From positions 1-64,000 of the forward strand of contig NZ_FRCH01000006.1 in NCBI RefSeq assembly GCF_900142825.1: a stretch of DNA of 64,000 bases. Direction: 5' to 3'. Position 1 is the stretch's first letter, and each line of letters begins with the position of its first letter. This DNA comes from Rhodanobacter sp. OK091. Its GTDB lineage: Bacteria > Pseudomonadota > Gammaproteobacteria > Xanthomonadales > Rhodanobacteraceae. Both the position numbers and the translations under genes were made by a program. The notes under the pieces are model-generated. The model was not told the DNA's origin and did not search any database. It saw only the letters and a list, made by a program, of their open reading frames with translations. Shown one piece after another: positions 36,240 to 44,806 of this stretch.

Positions 36240-37652
36240 TCAGGCGCGGCCGTAAACGTCGTCGTAACGCACGATGTCGTCTTCACCGAGATAGCTGCCG
36301 GACTGCACCTCGATCAGTTCCAGCGCCACCTTGCCCGGATTGCGCAGGCGATGCTTGCTGCCAAGCGGGATGTAGGTGCTCTGGTTTTCACCGAGCAGGA
36401 ACACCTTGTCGTCACAGGTGACTTCAGCGGTGCCGGAGACAACGATCCAGTGCTCGGCGCGATGATGATGTTTCTGCAGGCTCAGGCTGGCGCCCGGTTT
36501 GACCTGGATACGTTTGACCTGGAATCGTTCACCCGCTTCCAGCGAGTCGTAACTGCCCCATGGCCGATGCACCACCCGATGCAGCGAATGCTCGCTGCGT
36601 CCCGCAGCCTTGAGCTGCTCGACGATCTTCTTGACGTCCTGCGCGGCATCACGATGAGCCACCAGGGTGGCATCGGGTGTGGTGACCACGATCAGGTCGT
36701 CGACGCCGACGGTGGCGATCAGATGGCGGTCGTGTGAACGCAGCAACGAGTTGCGCGTGTCGATCGCCATCGTGTCGCCTTCGCGCAGATTGCCTTGCGC
36801 GTCCTTGTCACCGGTCAGCCATAGCGCCGACCACGAGCCGATGTCGCTCCATGCGCAGCTGACCGGAATCACGGCCGCGTGTTGGGTCTTTTCCATCACC
36901 GCGTAGTCGATCGAATCGTCCGGCACCAGAGCGAACGCATCGCGGTCGATCCGCACGAAATCCAGATCGGTGGACGCCTTGGCGTGCGCCTCGCGCACGG
37001 CGGCAAGCATGGCCGGCGCGTGCGCGGCCAATTCTTCCAGGTAGCGTGACGCCTTGAACAGGAACATGCCGGAGTTCCAGTCGTAGCCGCCATCGGCGAG
37101 ATACGACTCGGCGGTACTCAGGCCAGGCTTCTCGACAAACTGCTCCACCCGGTAACCGTCGCTGCCGATCGCCTCGGCACGACGGATATAACCGAAACCG
37201 ATTTCCGGACGATCCGGCCGGATACCGAACGTCACCAGCCAGCCCTGCGCGGCCAGCGGCATGGCTTGTTTCACCGCGTCGACAAAGGCAGTGGTATTGC
37301 CGATCAGGTGGTCGGCCGGCAACACCAGCAGCACGGCGTCGGCATCGCGCTGCAGCGCCTGCAAAGCACCCAGCGCGATCGCCGGCGCGGTGTTGCGGGC
37401 CAGCGGCTCCAGCACGATGGTCGCGTCCTCGATACCGGCTTCCAGCAACTGGTCGGCGGCGAGGAAGCGATGATCCTCGCTGGCCACCACGATCGGTGCC
37501 GCTACGTCAGGCAGTTGGCGCGTGCGCGCGATGGTCTGTTGGAACAGCGTGCCTTTGCCGGCCAGTTCCAGGAATTGCTTGGGCAGATTCTTGCGTGAGA
37601 CCGGCCACAAACGAGTGCCGCTGCCGCCGCTGAGGATGATGGGTATCAACAT
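36240..37652 (-). CDS. manC: Mannose-1-phosphate guanylyltransferase / mannose-6-phosphate isomerase
   Basis: A 470-residue bifunctional enzyme, called xanB in Xanthomonas. The N-terminal nucleotidyltransferase has IILSGGSGTRLWPVSRKNLP, VLPADHLI and the FVEKPGLSTAESYL segment. The C-terminal cupin isomerase domain (VHRPWGSYDSLEAGERFQVK; HHHRAEHWIVVSGTAEV) follows after about residue 350. It makes mannose-6-phosphate from fructose-6-phosphate and GDP-mannose from mannose-1-phosphate, for O-antigen, LPS core or exopolysaccharide. It is the last gene of the rmlBACD-manC operon, 3 bp after rmlD. Its 3' end faces the xyloglucan operon with only about 30 bp between it and the remnant. Confidence 0.95.
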   Translation of the reverse strand: MLIPIILSGGSGTRLWPVSRKNLPKQFLELAGKGTLFQQTIARTRQLPDVAAPIVVASEDHRFLAADQLLEAGIEDATIVLEPLARNTAPAIALGALQALQRDADAVLLVLPADHLIGNTTAFVDAVKQAMPLAAQGWLVTFGIRPDRPEIGFGYIRRAEAIGSDGYRVEQFVEKPGLSTAESYLADGGYDWNSGMFLFKASRYLEELAAHAPAMLAAVREAHAKASTDLDFVRIDRDAFALVPDDSIDYAVMEKTQHAAVIPVSCAWSDIGSWSALWLTGDKDAQGNLREGDTMAIDTRNSLLRSHDRHLIATVGVDDLIVVTTPDATLVAHRDAAQDVKKIVEQLKAAGRSEHSLHRVVHRPWGSYDSLEAGERFQVKRIQVKPGASLSLQKHHHRAEHWIVVSGTAEVTCDDKVFLLGENQSTYIPLGSKHRLRNPGKVALELIEVQSGSYLGEDDIVRYDDVYGRA

Positions 37653-37655
37653 GAC

Positions 37656-38591
37656 TCAGGATCCTGAAGTGGCCAGCTGGCGGATGACATCATTCAGACC
37701 GTGCCGCCAATCGGGCAGCGGAAAATCGAAATGCTGCTGGAAGCCGCGATTGTCCAGCAGCGACCACGCCGGGCGCACTGCCGGAGTGGGGAATTCAGCG
37801 CTGGCGATCGGGATCACGCGCGGTTGCCGCTGGATCAGCCCATGCGCAGCGGCCTGCTCGAAGATCGCGCTGGCGAAGCCATGCCAGGTGGTGGTGCCAC
37901 TGGCGACCAGATGATGAGTGCCACTGAGCTGGCGACGCTGTACTGGATCGGCGTGTTGCCAGCAAGCGAGTGCCGCCAGGCTGGCGTTGACGATCAGCGT
38001 GGTATCGGTAGGTGCGCCGTGCTGGTCGTCCACCACGCGCAATTCCTCGCGCTCGGCGCCGAGCCGCAACATGGTGCGCAGGAAATTCTGGCCATGTGCG
38101 GCATACACCCACGCCGTGCGAAAGGTCAGATGGTCGGCACCGCTGTCGCGCAATGCGTGTTCGCCAGCCAGCTTGCTGCGCCCGTACGCGCCCAGCGGGC
38201 CGGTGGGTGCATCGATGGCATACGGCTGTGACTGGCTGCCGTCGAACACGTAATCGGTAGAGTAATGCATCACTAGGGTGCCGTGCGCGGCTGCCCATAC
38301 ACCGGCCACGCCGACCGCCTCGCCGTTGACGCGGGTGGCCAGCGCCTCCTCCTGCTCGGCCCGATCGACGGCGGTATAGGCGGCGGCATTGATGATCACG
38401 TCGGGCTGCACGCGGTCGAGCAAGATGGGCAAGCTGGCTGGTTCGGCAAGATCGGCGATTTCGCCGTAGCCGCCGGTGGTCAGCACGCCGTCCCGGCTGG
38501 CAGCGATGACTTCAGCATCTGCGATCTGGCCGGCGTGCTCGAGAAACGTGCGGCCAAGCTGACCATTGGCGCCGAGCAGCAAGACTCTCAT
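37656..38591 (-). CDS. rmlD: dTDP-4-dehydrorhamnose reductase
   Basis: A 311-residue Rossmann-fold reductase that forms dTDP-L-rhamnose, the final step of the pathway. Start at [20 protein letters not shown] with the NAD(P)-binding GxxGxxG-type loop; the open frame continues upstream to 38957 but that part is rmlC in another frame. Other motifs: NAAAYTAVDRAE, STDYVFDG, and the catalytic YxxxK in AYGRSKLAGE. Its start overlaps the rmlC stop by 4 bp. Confidence 0.95.
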   Translation of the reverse strand: MRVLLLGANGQLGRTFLEHAGQIADAEVIAASRDGVLTTGGYGEIADLAEPASLPILLDRVQPDVIINAAAYTAVDRAEQEEALATRVNGEAVGVAGVWAAAHGTLVMHYSTDYVFDGSQSQPYAIDAPTGPLGAYGRSKLAGEHALRDSGADHLTFRTAWVYAAHGQNFLRTMLRLGAEREELRVVDDQHGAPTDTTLIVNASLAALACWQHADPVQRRQLSGTHHLVASGTTTWHGFASAIFEQAAAHGLIQRQPRVIPIASAEFPTPAVRPAWSLLDNRGFQQHFDFPLPDWRHGLNDVIRQLATSGS

Positions 38592-39145
38592 GACACGAAA
38601 ATCGGCAATCGCTCGGGCGCGACGTCCTTCAGCAGCGGCGTCTTGCCGTCCTTGTCCGACAGCAGTGGCGCACTGAGTGGCCAGTCGATACCGAGGTCGG
38701 CGTCGTTCCAGCGGATGCCGGCATCGGCCTTGGCGTCGTACAGCGCGGTGCACTGATAAGTGAAGGTGGCGAATTCGGACAGCACACAGAAGCCGTGCGC
38801 AAAGCCTTCCGGCACCCAGAAATGGCGGTGGTTGTCGGCAGTCAGCATCACGCCGATCGACTGCCCGAACGTAGGCGAGCCGCGGCGGATATCCACTGCC
38901 ACGTCGTATACCTCGCCCTCGAGCACGCTGACCAGTTTGCCCTGCGGGTTTGGCCACTGGTAATGCAGACCGCGCAATACGCCCCTGGCTGAGCGCGAGA
39001 CGTTGGATTGAACGAAATCAGCGTCGATGCCGGCTTCCTGCCACTTGGCCTTGTTGTAGCTCTCGTAGAAGAAGCCGCGGGCATCACCGAACACCTGCGG
39101 TTCGAGGATCAGGGCGCCGGGCAACGCGGTTTCGATCACTTTCAT
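38588..39145 (-). CDS. rmlC: dTDP-4-dehydrorhamnose 3,5-epimerase
   Basis: A 185-residue cupin epimerase, the third step of dTDP-L-rhamnose synthesis. Family start [20 protein letters not shown]; catalytic His in [34 protein letters not shown] and the Tyr-containing TYQCTALYD also match. ATGA-type overlaps with both neighbours show tight coupling in rmlBACD. Confidence 0.96.
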   Translation of the reverse strand: MKVIETALPGALILEPQVFGDARGFFYESYNKAKWQEAGIDADFVQSNVSRSARGVLRGLHYQWPNPQGKLVSVLEGEVYDVAVDIRRGSPTFGQSIGVMLTADNHRHFWVPEGFAHGFCVLSEFATFTYQCTALYDAKADAGIRWNDADLGIDWPLSAPLLSDKDGKTPLLKDVAPERLPIFVS

Positions 39146-40032
39146 CGTACGAGCCCCTGCTTGATCAACTGCTCCAGGTATTGGCCGTAACCGGTCTTGG
39201 CTAGCGGCGCAGCCAGTGCCAGCAATTGCTCCGCATTGATCCAGCCGTTGACGTAGGCGATCTCCTCCGGGCAACACACCTTGAGTCCCTGCCGGTTTTC
39301 AATCGTCTCGATGTAGCTTCCCGCTTCCATCAGCGACTCGTGGGTACCGGTGTCGAGCCAGGCGAAGCCACGGCCGAGCTGCTCCAGATGCAGCGAGTTG
39401 TCGTCGAGGTAGCAGCGGTTGAGGTCGGTGATTTCCAGTTCGCCGCGGGCCGAGGGTTTCAGTACCGCTGCGTAATCGCAGACGCGGCCGTCGTAGAAAT
39501 ACAAACCCGTCACCGCGTAATGGGACTTCGGCTGGGCCGGTTTTTCCTCCAGTCCGATCACCCGGCCTGCGGCATCGAATTCGGCCACACCGTAACGTTC
39601 CGGGTCTTTCACCCAGTAGCCGAACACCGTGGCACCGTGGTCGCGAGCTGCCGCATGCTTCAGCCGTTCGGTCAGGCCCCCGCCATAGAAGATGTTGTCA
39701 CCGAGCACCAGGCAGCTGGGCTTGCCATCGACGAAATCGCGGCCAATGGTGAATGCCTGCGCCAATCCGTCCGGCGACGGTTGCACCGCGTAGCGGATGT
39801 CGAGGCCCCACTGCGAACCGTCGCCGAGCAGGCGCTGGAACATTGCCTGCTCATGCGGGGTATTGATCACCAACACCTCGCGGATGCCGGCCAACATCAA
39901 AGTGGCCAGCGGGTAGTAGATCATCGGCTTGTCGTATACCGGCAGCAGCTGCTTGCTGACCGCGCGTGTGATCGGGTGCAGCCGGGTGCCGGAGCCGCCG
40001 GCGAGGATGATGCCTTTCTGTGTGTTGCTCAT
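39142..40032 (-). CDS. rmlA: Glucose-1-phosphate thymidylyltransferase
   Basis: A 296-residue nucleotidyltransferase that makes dTDP-glucose from dTTP and glucose-1-phosphate. Start at [20 protein letters not shown]; the upstream extension to 40083 is rmlB sequence in another frame. Further family motifs: [54 protein letters not shown]. Its product, after RmlB, is also the precursor needed by the WecE-type aminotransferase at 55095-56219. Confidence 0.96.
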   Translation of the reverse strand: MSNTQKGIILAGGSGTRLHPITRAVSKQLLPVYDKPMIYYPLATLMLAGIREVLVINTPHEQAMFQRLLGDGSQWGLDIRYAVQPSPDGLAQAFTIGRDFVDGKPSCLVLGDNIFYGGGLTERLKHAAARDHGATVFGYWVKDPERYGVAEFDAAGRVIGLEEKPAQPKSHYAVTGLYFYDGRVCDYAAVLKPSARGELEITDLNRCYLDDNSLHLEQLGRGFAWLDTGTHESLMEAGSYIETIENRQGLKVCCPEEIAYVNGWINAEQLLALAAPLAKTGYGQYLEQLIKQGLVR

Positions 40033-41099
40033 GACCCCAGACGCTCCATCCGATAGCTGCCGTCGAGCACGCGCTGGCTCCACGGCTGGTTGGCGAGATA
40101 CCAGTCCACCGTCTGCGCGATACCGCTTTCGAACGTCTGCGATGGCCGCCAGCCCAGTTCGTTCTGCAGCTTGCTGGAGTCGATCGCGTAGCGTCGATCG
40201 TGGCCGGGGCGATCCTTGACATAGGTGATCAGCGACCCGCGGGCACGACCATCGGCCAGCGGGCGGCGCGCATCGAGCAGCGTGCAGATGGTCTTCACCA
40301 CCACGATGTTCTCCCGTTCGGCATTGCCGCCCACGTTGTAGGTCTCACCGATGCGGCCCGCTTCCAGCACCCGGCGGATCGCGCTGCAGTGATCGCCCAC
40401 GAACAGCCAATCGCGGATGTTTTTGCCATCGCCGTAGACCGGTAGCGGTTCGCCGGCCAGCGCCTTCTGGATGATCAGTGGGATCAGTTTTTCCGGGAAT
40501 TGGTACGGCCCGTAGTTGTTGGAGCAGTTAGTGGTCAGCGTGGGCAGGCCGTACGTGTGCTGGAACGCGCGCACCAGATGATCGGAGGCTGCCTTGGAGG
40601 CGGAGTACGGCGAGTTTGGTGCGTAGGGCGTGGTTTCGGTGAACTTGCCTTCGTCACCGAGCGAGCCGTAGACCTCGTCGGTCGACACGTGCAGGAAACG
40701 GAACGCATCGCGAGCGGCGCCGTCGAGACTGCGCCAGTAGTCGCGCGCACCTTCCAGCAGGCCCAGCGTGCCGACCACATTGGTCTGCACGAATTCGGCG
40801 GGGCCGTCGATCGACCGATCCACATGCGATTCGGCGGCGAAGTTCACAATGGCATCGGGACGATGCTCGGACAGTAGCCTGACGATCAACTCGCGATCGC
40901 CTATGTCGCCTTGGACGAACGTGTGGGCAGGGACTTCTTTCAGCGAGCTGAGCGTGTCCAGGTTACCGGCATAGGTCAGCTTGTCCAGATTGATCACATG
41001 CAAGCCGTCCGCCACCGCCTGAAGGACGAAATTGGCGCCGATAAAGCCGGCGCCGCCGGTGACCAGTAGCGTTTTGATCCCTGCGGATGAATTGTTCAT
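40029..41099 (-). CDS. rmlB: dTDP-glucose 4,6-dehydratase
   Basis: A 356-residue extended short-chain dehydrogenase that converts dTDP-glucose to dTDP-4-keto-6-deoxyglucose. Start at [20 protein letters not shown], giving the NAD-binding TGGAGFIG; the open frame reaches back to 41198 without support. Catalytic motifs STDEVYG and YSASKAASD, substrate motifs [11 protein letters not shown] and [14 protein letters not shown]. First gene of the rmlBACD-manC operon, divergent from metB. Its product sits at the branch between rhamnose and 4-amino-4,6-dideoxygalactose. Confidence 0.96.
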   Translation of the reverse strand: MNNSSAGIKTLLVTGGAGFIGANFVLQAVADGLHVINLDKLTYAGNLDTLSSLKEVPAHTFVQGDIGDRELIVRLLSEHRPDAIVNFAAESHVDRSIDGPAEFVQTNVVGTLGLLEGARDYWRSLDGAARDAFRFLHVSTDEVYGSLGDEGKFTETTPYAPNSPYSASKAASDHLVRAFQHTYGLPTLTTNCSNNYGPYQFPEKLIPLIIQKALAGEPLPVYGDGKNIRDWLFVGDHCSAIRRVLEAGRIGETYNVGGNAERENIVVVKTICTLLDARRPLADGRARGSLITYVKDRPGHDRRYAIDSSKLQNELGWRPSQTFESGIAQTVDWYLANQPWSQRVLDGSYRMERLGS

Positions 41100-41280
41100 C
41101 GAGTACGTCCATGGTTTGACGAAAGAGGGGCGGCCAAGACATCTCGGCCATCCAACAGACGGCAAATGATGCCTGTTCTTGCCTTGTCGACCAAGCATTG
41201 GTGGGCAGTCGGCATGGCGTTACGGGGTGCGAGGGCCGCAGTTTGCCCATTTCTACATGAACGCCAAGTTCTTGCGTCGG

Positions 41281-41360
41281 TCGGCAACGGCCTGCATAAA
41301 AGCTAAGATGCTGGACTTCATATCACGAGGCAGCCCGTCCGGCGGGCTGCAAGGACAGCG
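41281..41360 (+). promoter_or_regulatory. Possible metB promoter and leader hairpin
   Basis: TCGGCA (41281-41286) and TAAGAT (41304-41309) form a weak -35/-10 pair with 17-bp spacing. The short leader that would follow contains a perfect 8-bp hairpin GCAGCCCG/CGGGCTGC (41330-41337 with 41343-41350) ending exactly where the ribosome binding site AAGGA (41351-41355) begins. It could tune translation start; it matches no riboswitch class that I recognise. Confidence 0.4.
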
Positions 41361-42527
41361 ATGAAAACTGCTGCAAAGCGTAGCCAACACGGCATGGGAA
41401 CCCGGGCCATTCATGCCGGTCAGCACCCGGATCCCAGCACCGGCGCGATCATGACGCCGATCTACGCTACCTCGACCTATGTGCAGGAAAGCCCCGGCAA
41501 GCACAAAGGCTATGAGTATTCGCGCACGCAGAACCCCACCCGCATGGCGTACGAGCGCTGCGTGGCCGATCTGGAAGGTGGCGTGGCCGGCTTTGCGTTC
41601 GCTTCCGGTCTGGCTGCTGCAGCGACGGTGCTGGATCTGCTCGATTCGGGCAGCCACGTCATCGCGATGGACGATCTTTATGGCGGCAGCTACCGGCTGT
41701 TCGAAAAGGTACGGCGGCGTTCCGCTGGACTGGATTTCAGCTTCATCGATCTGAACGAAAGCGCGGCCATGAAGGCAGCGCTCAAGCCCAACACGCGGAT
41801 GATCTGGGCCGAAACGCCGACCAATCCGATGTTGAAGCTGGTCGACTTGGCCAAGGTCGCTGCGTTCGCCAAGAAACATGGCCTGATCCTGGTGGTGGAC
41901 AACACGTTCTGCTCACCGATGATCCAGCGCCCACTGGAATACGGTGCGGACCTGGTGCTGCATTCGGCCACCAAATACCTCAACGGCCATTCCGACATGG
42001 TCGGCGGCATTGTGGTCGCCCGCAGCAAGGAACTGGCCGAGCAGATGGGCTTTCTGCAGAACTCGGTCGGCGCGGTGGCCGGCCCGTTCGACTCGTTCCT
42101 CGCCATGCGCGGCCTGAAGACACTGCATCTGCGCATGAAGGCGCACTGCGAGAGCGCGCTGGAACTGGCGAAGTGGCTGGAAAAGCATCCGGCCGTGGAG
42201 CGGGTGATCTACCCAGGTCTCAAGAGTCATCCGCAGCACGCTCTGGCGAAACGCCAGATGGATGGCTTCGGCGGCATCATCAGCATCGAGGTGAAGGGCG
42301 GCCTGAAAAAAGCCAAGCGCATGCTCGAGCGCTGCGAGCTGTTCGCGTTGGCCGAGTCGCTCGGGGGTGTCGAGAGCCTGATCGAGCATCCGGCGATCAT
42401 GACCCACGCGTCGGTGCCGGCGGCCAACCGCAAGCGGCTGGGCATCAGCGACGGATTGATACGATTGTCGGTGGGGGTGGAGAACATCGAAGATCTGCGC
42501 AATGAATTGACCGTTGCGCTGGGTTGA
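41361..42527 (+). CDS. metB: Cystathionine gamma-synthase/lyase (Cys/Met PLP enzyme)
   Basis: A 388-residue PLP enzyme of the Cys/Met metabolism family. Motifs: TRAIHAGQHPDPSTGAIMTP, YEYSRTQNPTRMAYE, AETPTNPMLKLVDLAKVA, PLP-lysine motif HSATKYLNGHSDMVGG and SLGGVESLIEHPAIMTHAS. The sequence alone does not separate synthase (methionine synthesis) from gamma-lyase (cysteine synthesis). In Xanthomonas this gene, called metB, is the conserved left border of the hypervariable LPS cluster, and the same position holds here. Confidence 0.9.
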   Translation: MKTAAKRSQHGMGTRAIHAGQHPDPSTGAIMTPIYATSTYVQESPGKHKGYEYSRTQNPTRMAYERCVADLEGGVAGFAFASGLAAAATVLDLLDSGSHVIAMDDLYGGSYRLFEKVRRRSAGLDFSFIDLNESAAMKAALKPNTRMIWAETPTNPMLKLVDLAKVAAFAKKHGLILVVDNTFCSPMIQRPLEYGADLVLHSATKYLNGHSDMVGGIVVARSKELAEQMGFLQNSVGAVAGPFDSFLAMRGLKTLHLRMKAHCESALELAKWLEKHPAVERVIYPGLKSHPQHALAKRQMDGFGGIISIEVKGGLKKAKRMLERCELFALAESLGGVESLIEHPAIMTHASVPAANRKRLGISDGLIRLSVGVENIEDLRNELTVALG

Positions 42528-42567
42528 TTGCGATCAATGAGCTGAACGAGAGAACGAGGGTTTTGAC

Positions 42568-43401
42568 TTGGAGTTTCATGCAATATCCACTACACCGCGA
42601 TCGAAGCCGGGACCGTTTGGCGCGCTCGGCACATATCGATCGCTTACTTTCGAGTTGGCCAAACGAGATGTACTGGGGCGCTATCGTGGCGCCAGCTTCG
42701 GTTTGCTATGGTCGCTGATCAGTCCGTTTCTGATGTTGATGGTCTACTCGTTCGCGTTCGGCTTCGTGATGAAAGCGAAATGGCCGCAAGCCGAACAAAG
42801 TCATGCACATTATTCGATCATCCTGTTTGTCGGGCTGATCGTGCATGGGTTCTTTGCAGAATGTCTAAGCCGGTCCCCGCAGCTGATCACTAGCAATGCC
42901 AACTTCGTCAAACGAGTGATCTTCCCGCTAGAGATTCTGCCATGGCCAATGGTGGCGTCCGCGTTGTTTCACACCTTCATGAATTTTCTGGTATTTCTGG
43001 CTCTGCATCTTGTGCTTGATCACACCGTAACCTGGACGATTGTCCTGCTGCCGCTTGTATTGTTGCCGCTGGTGCTGCTTACGCTTGGGGTGTCCTGGTT
43101 ACTGGCGGCTTTGGGCGTATACCTACGTGATATCAGTCAGATTACAGGCGTACTAGCTACTGCGATGCTTTTTCTTTCAACGGCGATGTTCCCGATCGAG
43201 GCACTTCCACCGCAATACCGATGGCTCTTGATCATCAATCCACTGACTTTCATTATCGACCAGGCACGCGCAGTTGCGTTGTGGGGGCATATGCCGGACT
43301 GGACCGGGTTGGGTATCTATACCCTGTGTGCTCTGATCGTGCTCTACCTCGGATACATGGTTTTCCGTTTGACTCGACGGGGGTTCGCCGATGTCCTCTG
43401 A
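42568..43401 (+). CDS. wzm: Wzm, O-antigen ABC exporter permease
   Basis: A 277-residue ABC-2 type permease with six hydrophobic spans. Start TTG at 42568 follows GAGGG by 7 bases; no ATG lies early in the frame, so the TTG is likely real. Family segments are FELAKRDVLGRYRGASFGLL, WSLISPFLMLMVYSFAFG, PLEILPWPMVASALFHTFMN and a late YLRDISQITG loop. It exports a finished lipid-linked O-polysaccharide across the inner membrane with Wzt. No Wzx flippase or Wzy polymerase is recognisable nearby, so the ABC-transporter route is indicated. Overlaps wzt by 11 bp. Confidence 0.93.
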   Translation: MEFHAISTTPRSKPGPFGALGTYRSLTFELAKRDVLGRYRGASFGLLWSLISPFLMLMVYSFAFGFVMKAKWPQAEQSHAHYSIILFVGLIVHGFFAECLSRSPQLITSNANFVKRVIFPLEILPWPMVASALFHTFMNFLVFLALHLVLDHTVTWTIVLLPLVLLPLVLLTLGVSWLLAALGVYLRDISQITGVLATAMLFLSTAMFPIEALPPQYRWLLIINPLTFIIDQARAVALWGHMPDWTGLGIYTLCALIVLYLGYMVFRLTRRGFADVL

Positions 43402-44806
43402 GCTGGCGATCCGCGTCGAACGGGTGAGCAAGGCGTTTCCGGTCTACGACAAACCGATGCATCGGCTCTATCAGATGCTGTCTCCACGTGCGGCGAAGCA
43501 ACGTTGGTATCGGGAGTTCCACGCGCTCCAGAACATCGATATCACTGTTCGCAAGGGCGAGACACTGGGTGTGGTCGGTCGTAATGGTTCGGGCAAGTCG
43601 ACTTTGTTGCAAATCATCTGCGGCACGCTCGAGCCGTCGGCGGGCACGGTGCAGGTCAGTGGACGTATTGCCGCATTGCTGGAATTGGGTGCCGGATTTA
43701 ATCCTGAGTTCACCGGTCGCGAGAATGTCATGCTGTATGGCACCGTCCTTGGGCTCAGCCGCAGCCAGGTCGAGGAACGTTTCGACGAGATCGCTGCGTT
43801 CGCTGAGATCGGGGAGTTCATCGATCAGCCCGTCAAGTGCTACTCCAGTGGCATGTATGTACGTCTGGCGTTTGCCGTGGCGATCAATGTGACGCCGGAC
43901 ATTTTGGTCGTGGATGAGGCATTGTCTGTGGGGGACGAGGCATTTCAGCGCAAGTGCTTCGCACGTATCAATCGTATCCGTGATGATGGTGCCACGGTAC
44001 TGTTCGTCTCGCACTCCGCTGGCATCGTTACACAGTTGTGTGATCGTGCAGTGCTGCTGGATCGCGGCGAATTGCTTTCGAGCGGCTCGCCAAAATTCGT
44101 GGTGTCGCGCTATCACAAGATGCTGTACGTACCACCCGATCGAGCCGAGGCCGTGCGCGCGGCGATTCGCGCTGAACGCGAGGACGATGCACTTCCAGCT
44201 AGCACGGAGCTTTCCAGTCTGTCGGTGGTGGATCGCGAGGATGCGCGACTGGTTTCCTCGGTGAGCGCACCGTCCGCGTTGCTGGAAGACAGCGGATCGC
44301 GCGGCTGGTTTGACGAGGGTCTGGTACCGAAGAGTACGGTGCGCTACGACACCCGTGGTGCTCGGATCGGCGTACCGCACATCGAGACGCCAGAAGGACG
44401 TAAAGTCAATGTGCTGCATGCGGGGGATACATATCTTTATGTGTATCGGGTGGACTTCCATGACAGCGCCACCGAAGTGCGCTTCGGCATGTTGATCAAG
44501 ACCCTGACCGGTCTCGAATTGGGCGGTGGCGCTACTGCTCTGCCGCAAAATTCGATGCCATTGGTCGAGGCTGGGCAAACCGTCGAGGTACGCTTTCGAT
44601 TCCGTTGCTTGCTCGATGCTGGTACCTATTTCTTAAACGCGGGGGTGCTTGCCTGCCTCGCAGGGGAAGAAACCTACATCGATCGTTTGATCGATGCAGC
44701 GATGTTCCGCGTCATGTCACAGCCAGAACGCCTGGCTACAGGCTTCATTGATTTCTGTATTACGTCATATGCCACTGTGTTGGGTCCCAGCGAGGTGCAC
44801 GCATGA
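43391..44806 (+). CDS. wzt: Wzt, O-antigen ABC exporter ATPase with C-terminal carbohydrate-binding domain
   Basis: A 471-residue ATPase, much longer than the minimal form of about 250 residues. The ABC domain covers about 1-250: Walker A GVVGRNGSGKSTLL, the Wzt-type signature KCYSSGMYVRLAF and Walker B DILVVDEALSVGD. Residues about 325-471 (GVPHIETPEGRKVNVLHAGD; YRVDFHDSATEVRFGMLIKT) match the beta-sandwich domain that, in E. coli O8/O9a-type systems, binds the modified non-reducing end of the polymer. The long form implies that this O-antigen carries a terminal cap that must be recognised. Its stop overlaps the next start as ATGA. Confidence 0.93.
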   Translation: MSSELAIRVERVSKAFPVYDKPMHRLYQMLSPRAAKQRWYREFHALQNIDITVRKGETLGVVGRNGSGKSTLLQIICGTLEPSAGTVQVSGRIAALLELGAGFNPEFTGRENVMLYGTVLGLSRSQVEERFDEIAAFAEIGEFIDQPVKCYSSGMYVRLAFAVAINVTPDILVVDEALSVGDEAFQRKCFARINRIRDDGATVLFVSHSAGIVTQLCDRAVLLDRGELLSSGSPKFVVSRYHKMLYVPPDRAEAVRAAIRAEREDDALPASTELSSLSVVDREDARLVSSVSAPSALLEDSGSRGWFDEGLVPKSTVRYDTRGARIGVPHIETPEGRKVNVLHAGDTYLYVYRVDFHDSATEVRFGMLIKTLTGLELGGGATALPQNSMPLVEAGQTVEVRFRFRCLLDAGTYFLNAGVLACLAGEETYIDRLIDAAMFRVMSQPERLATGFIDFCITSYATVLGPSEVHA

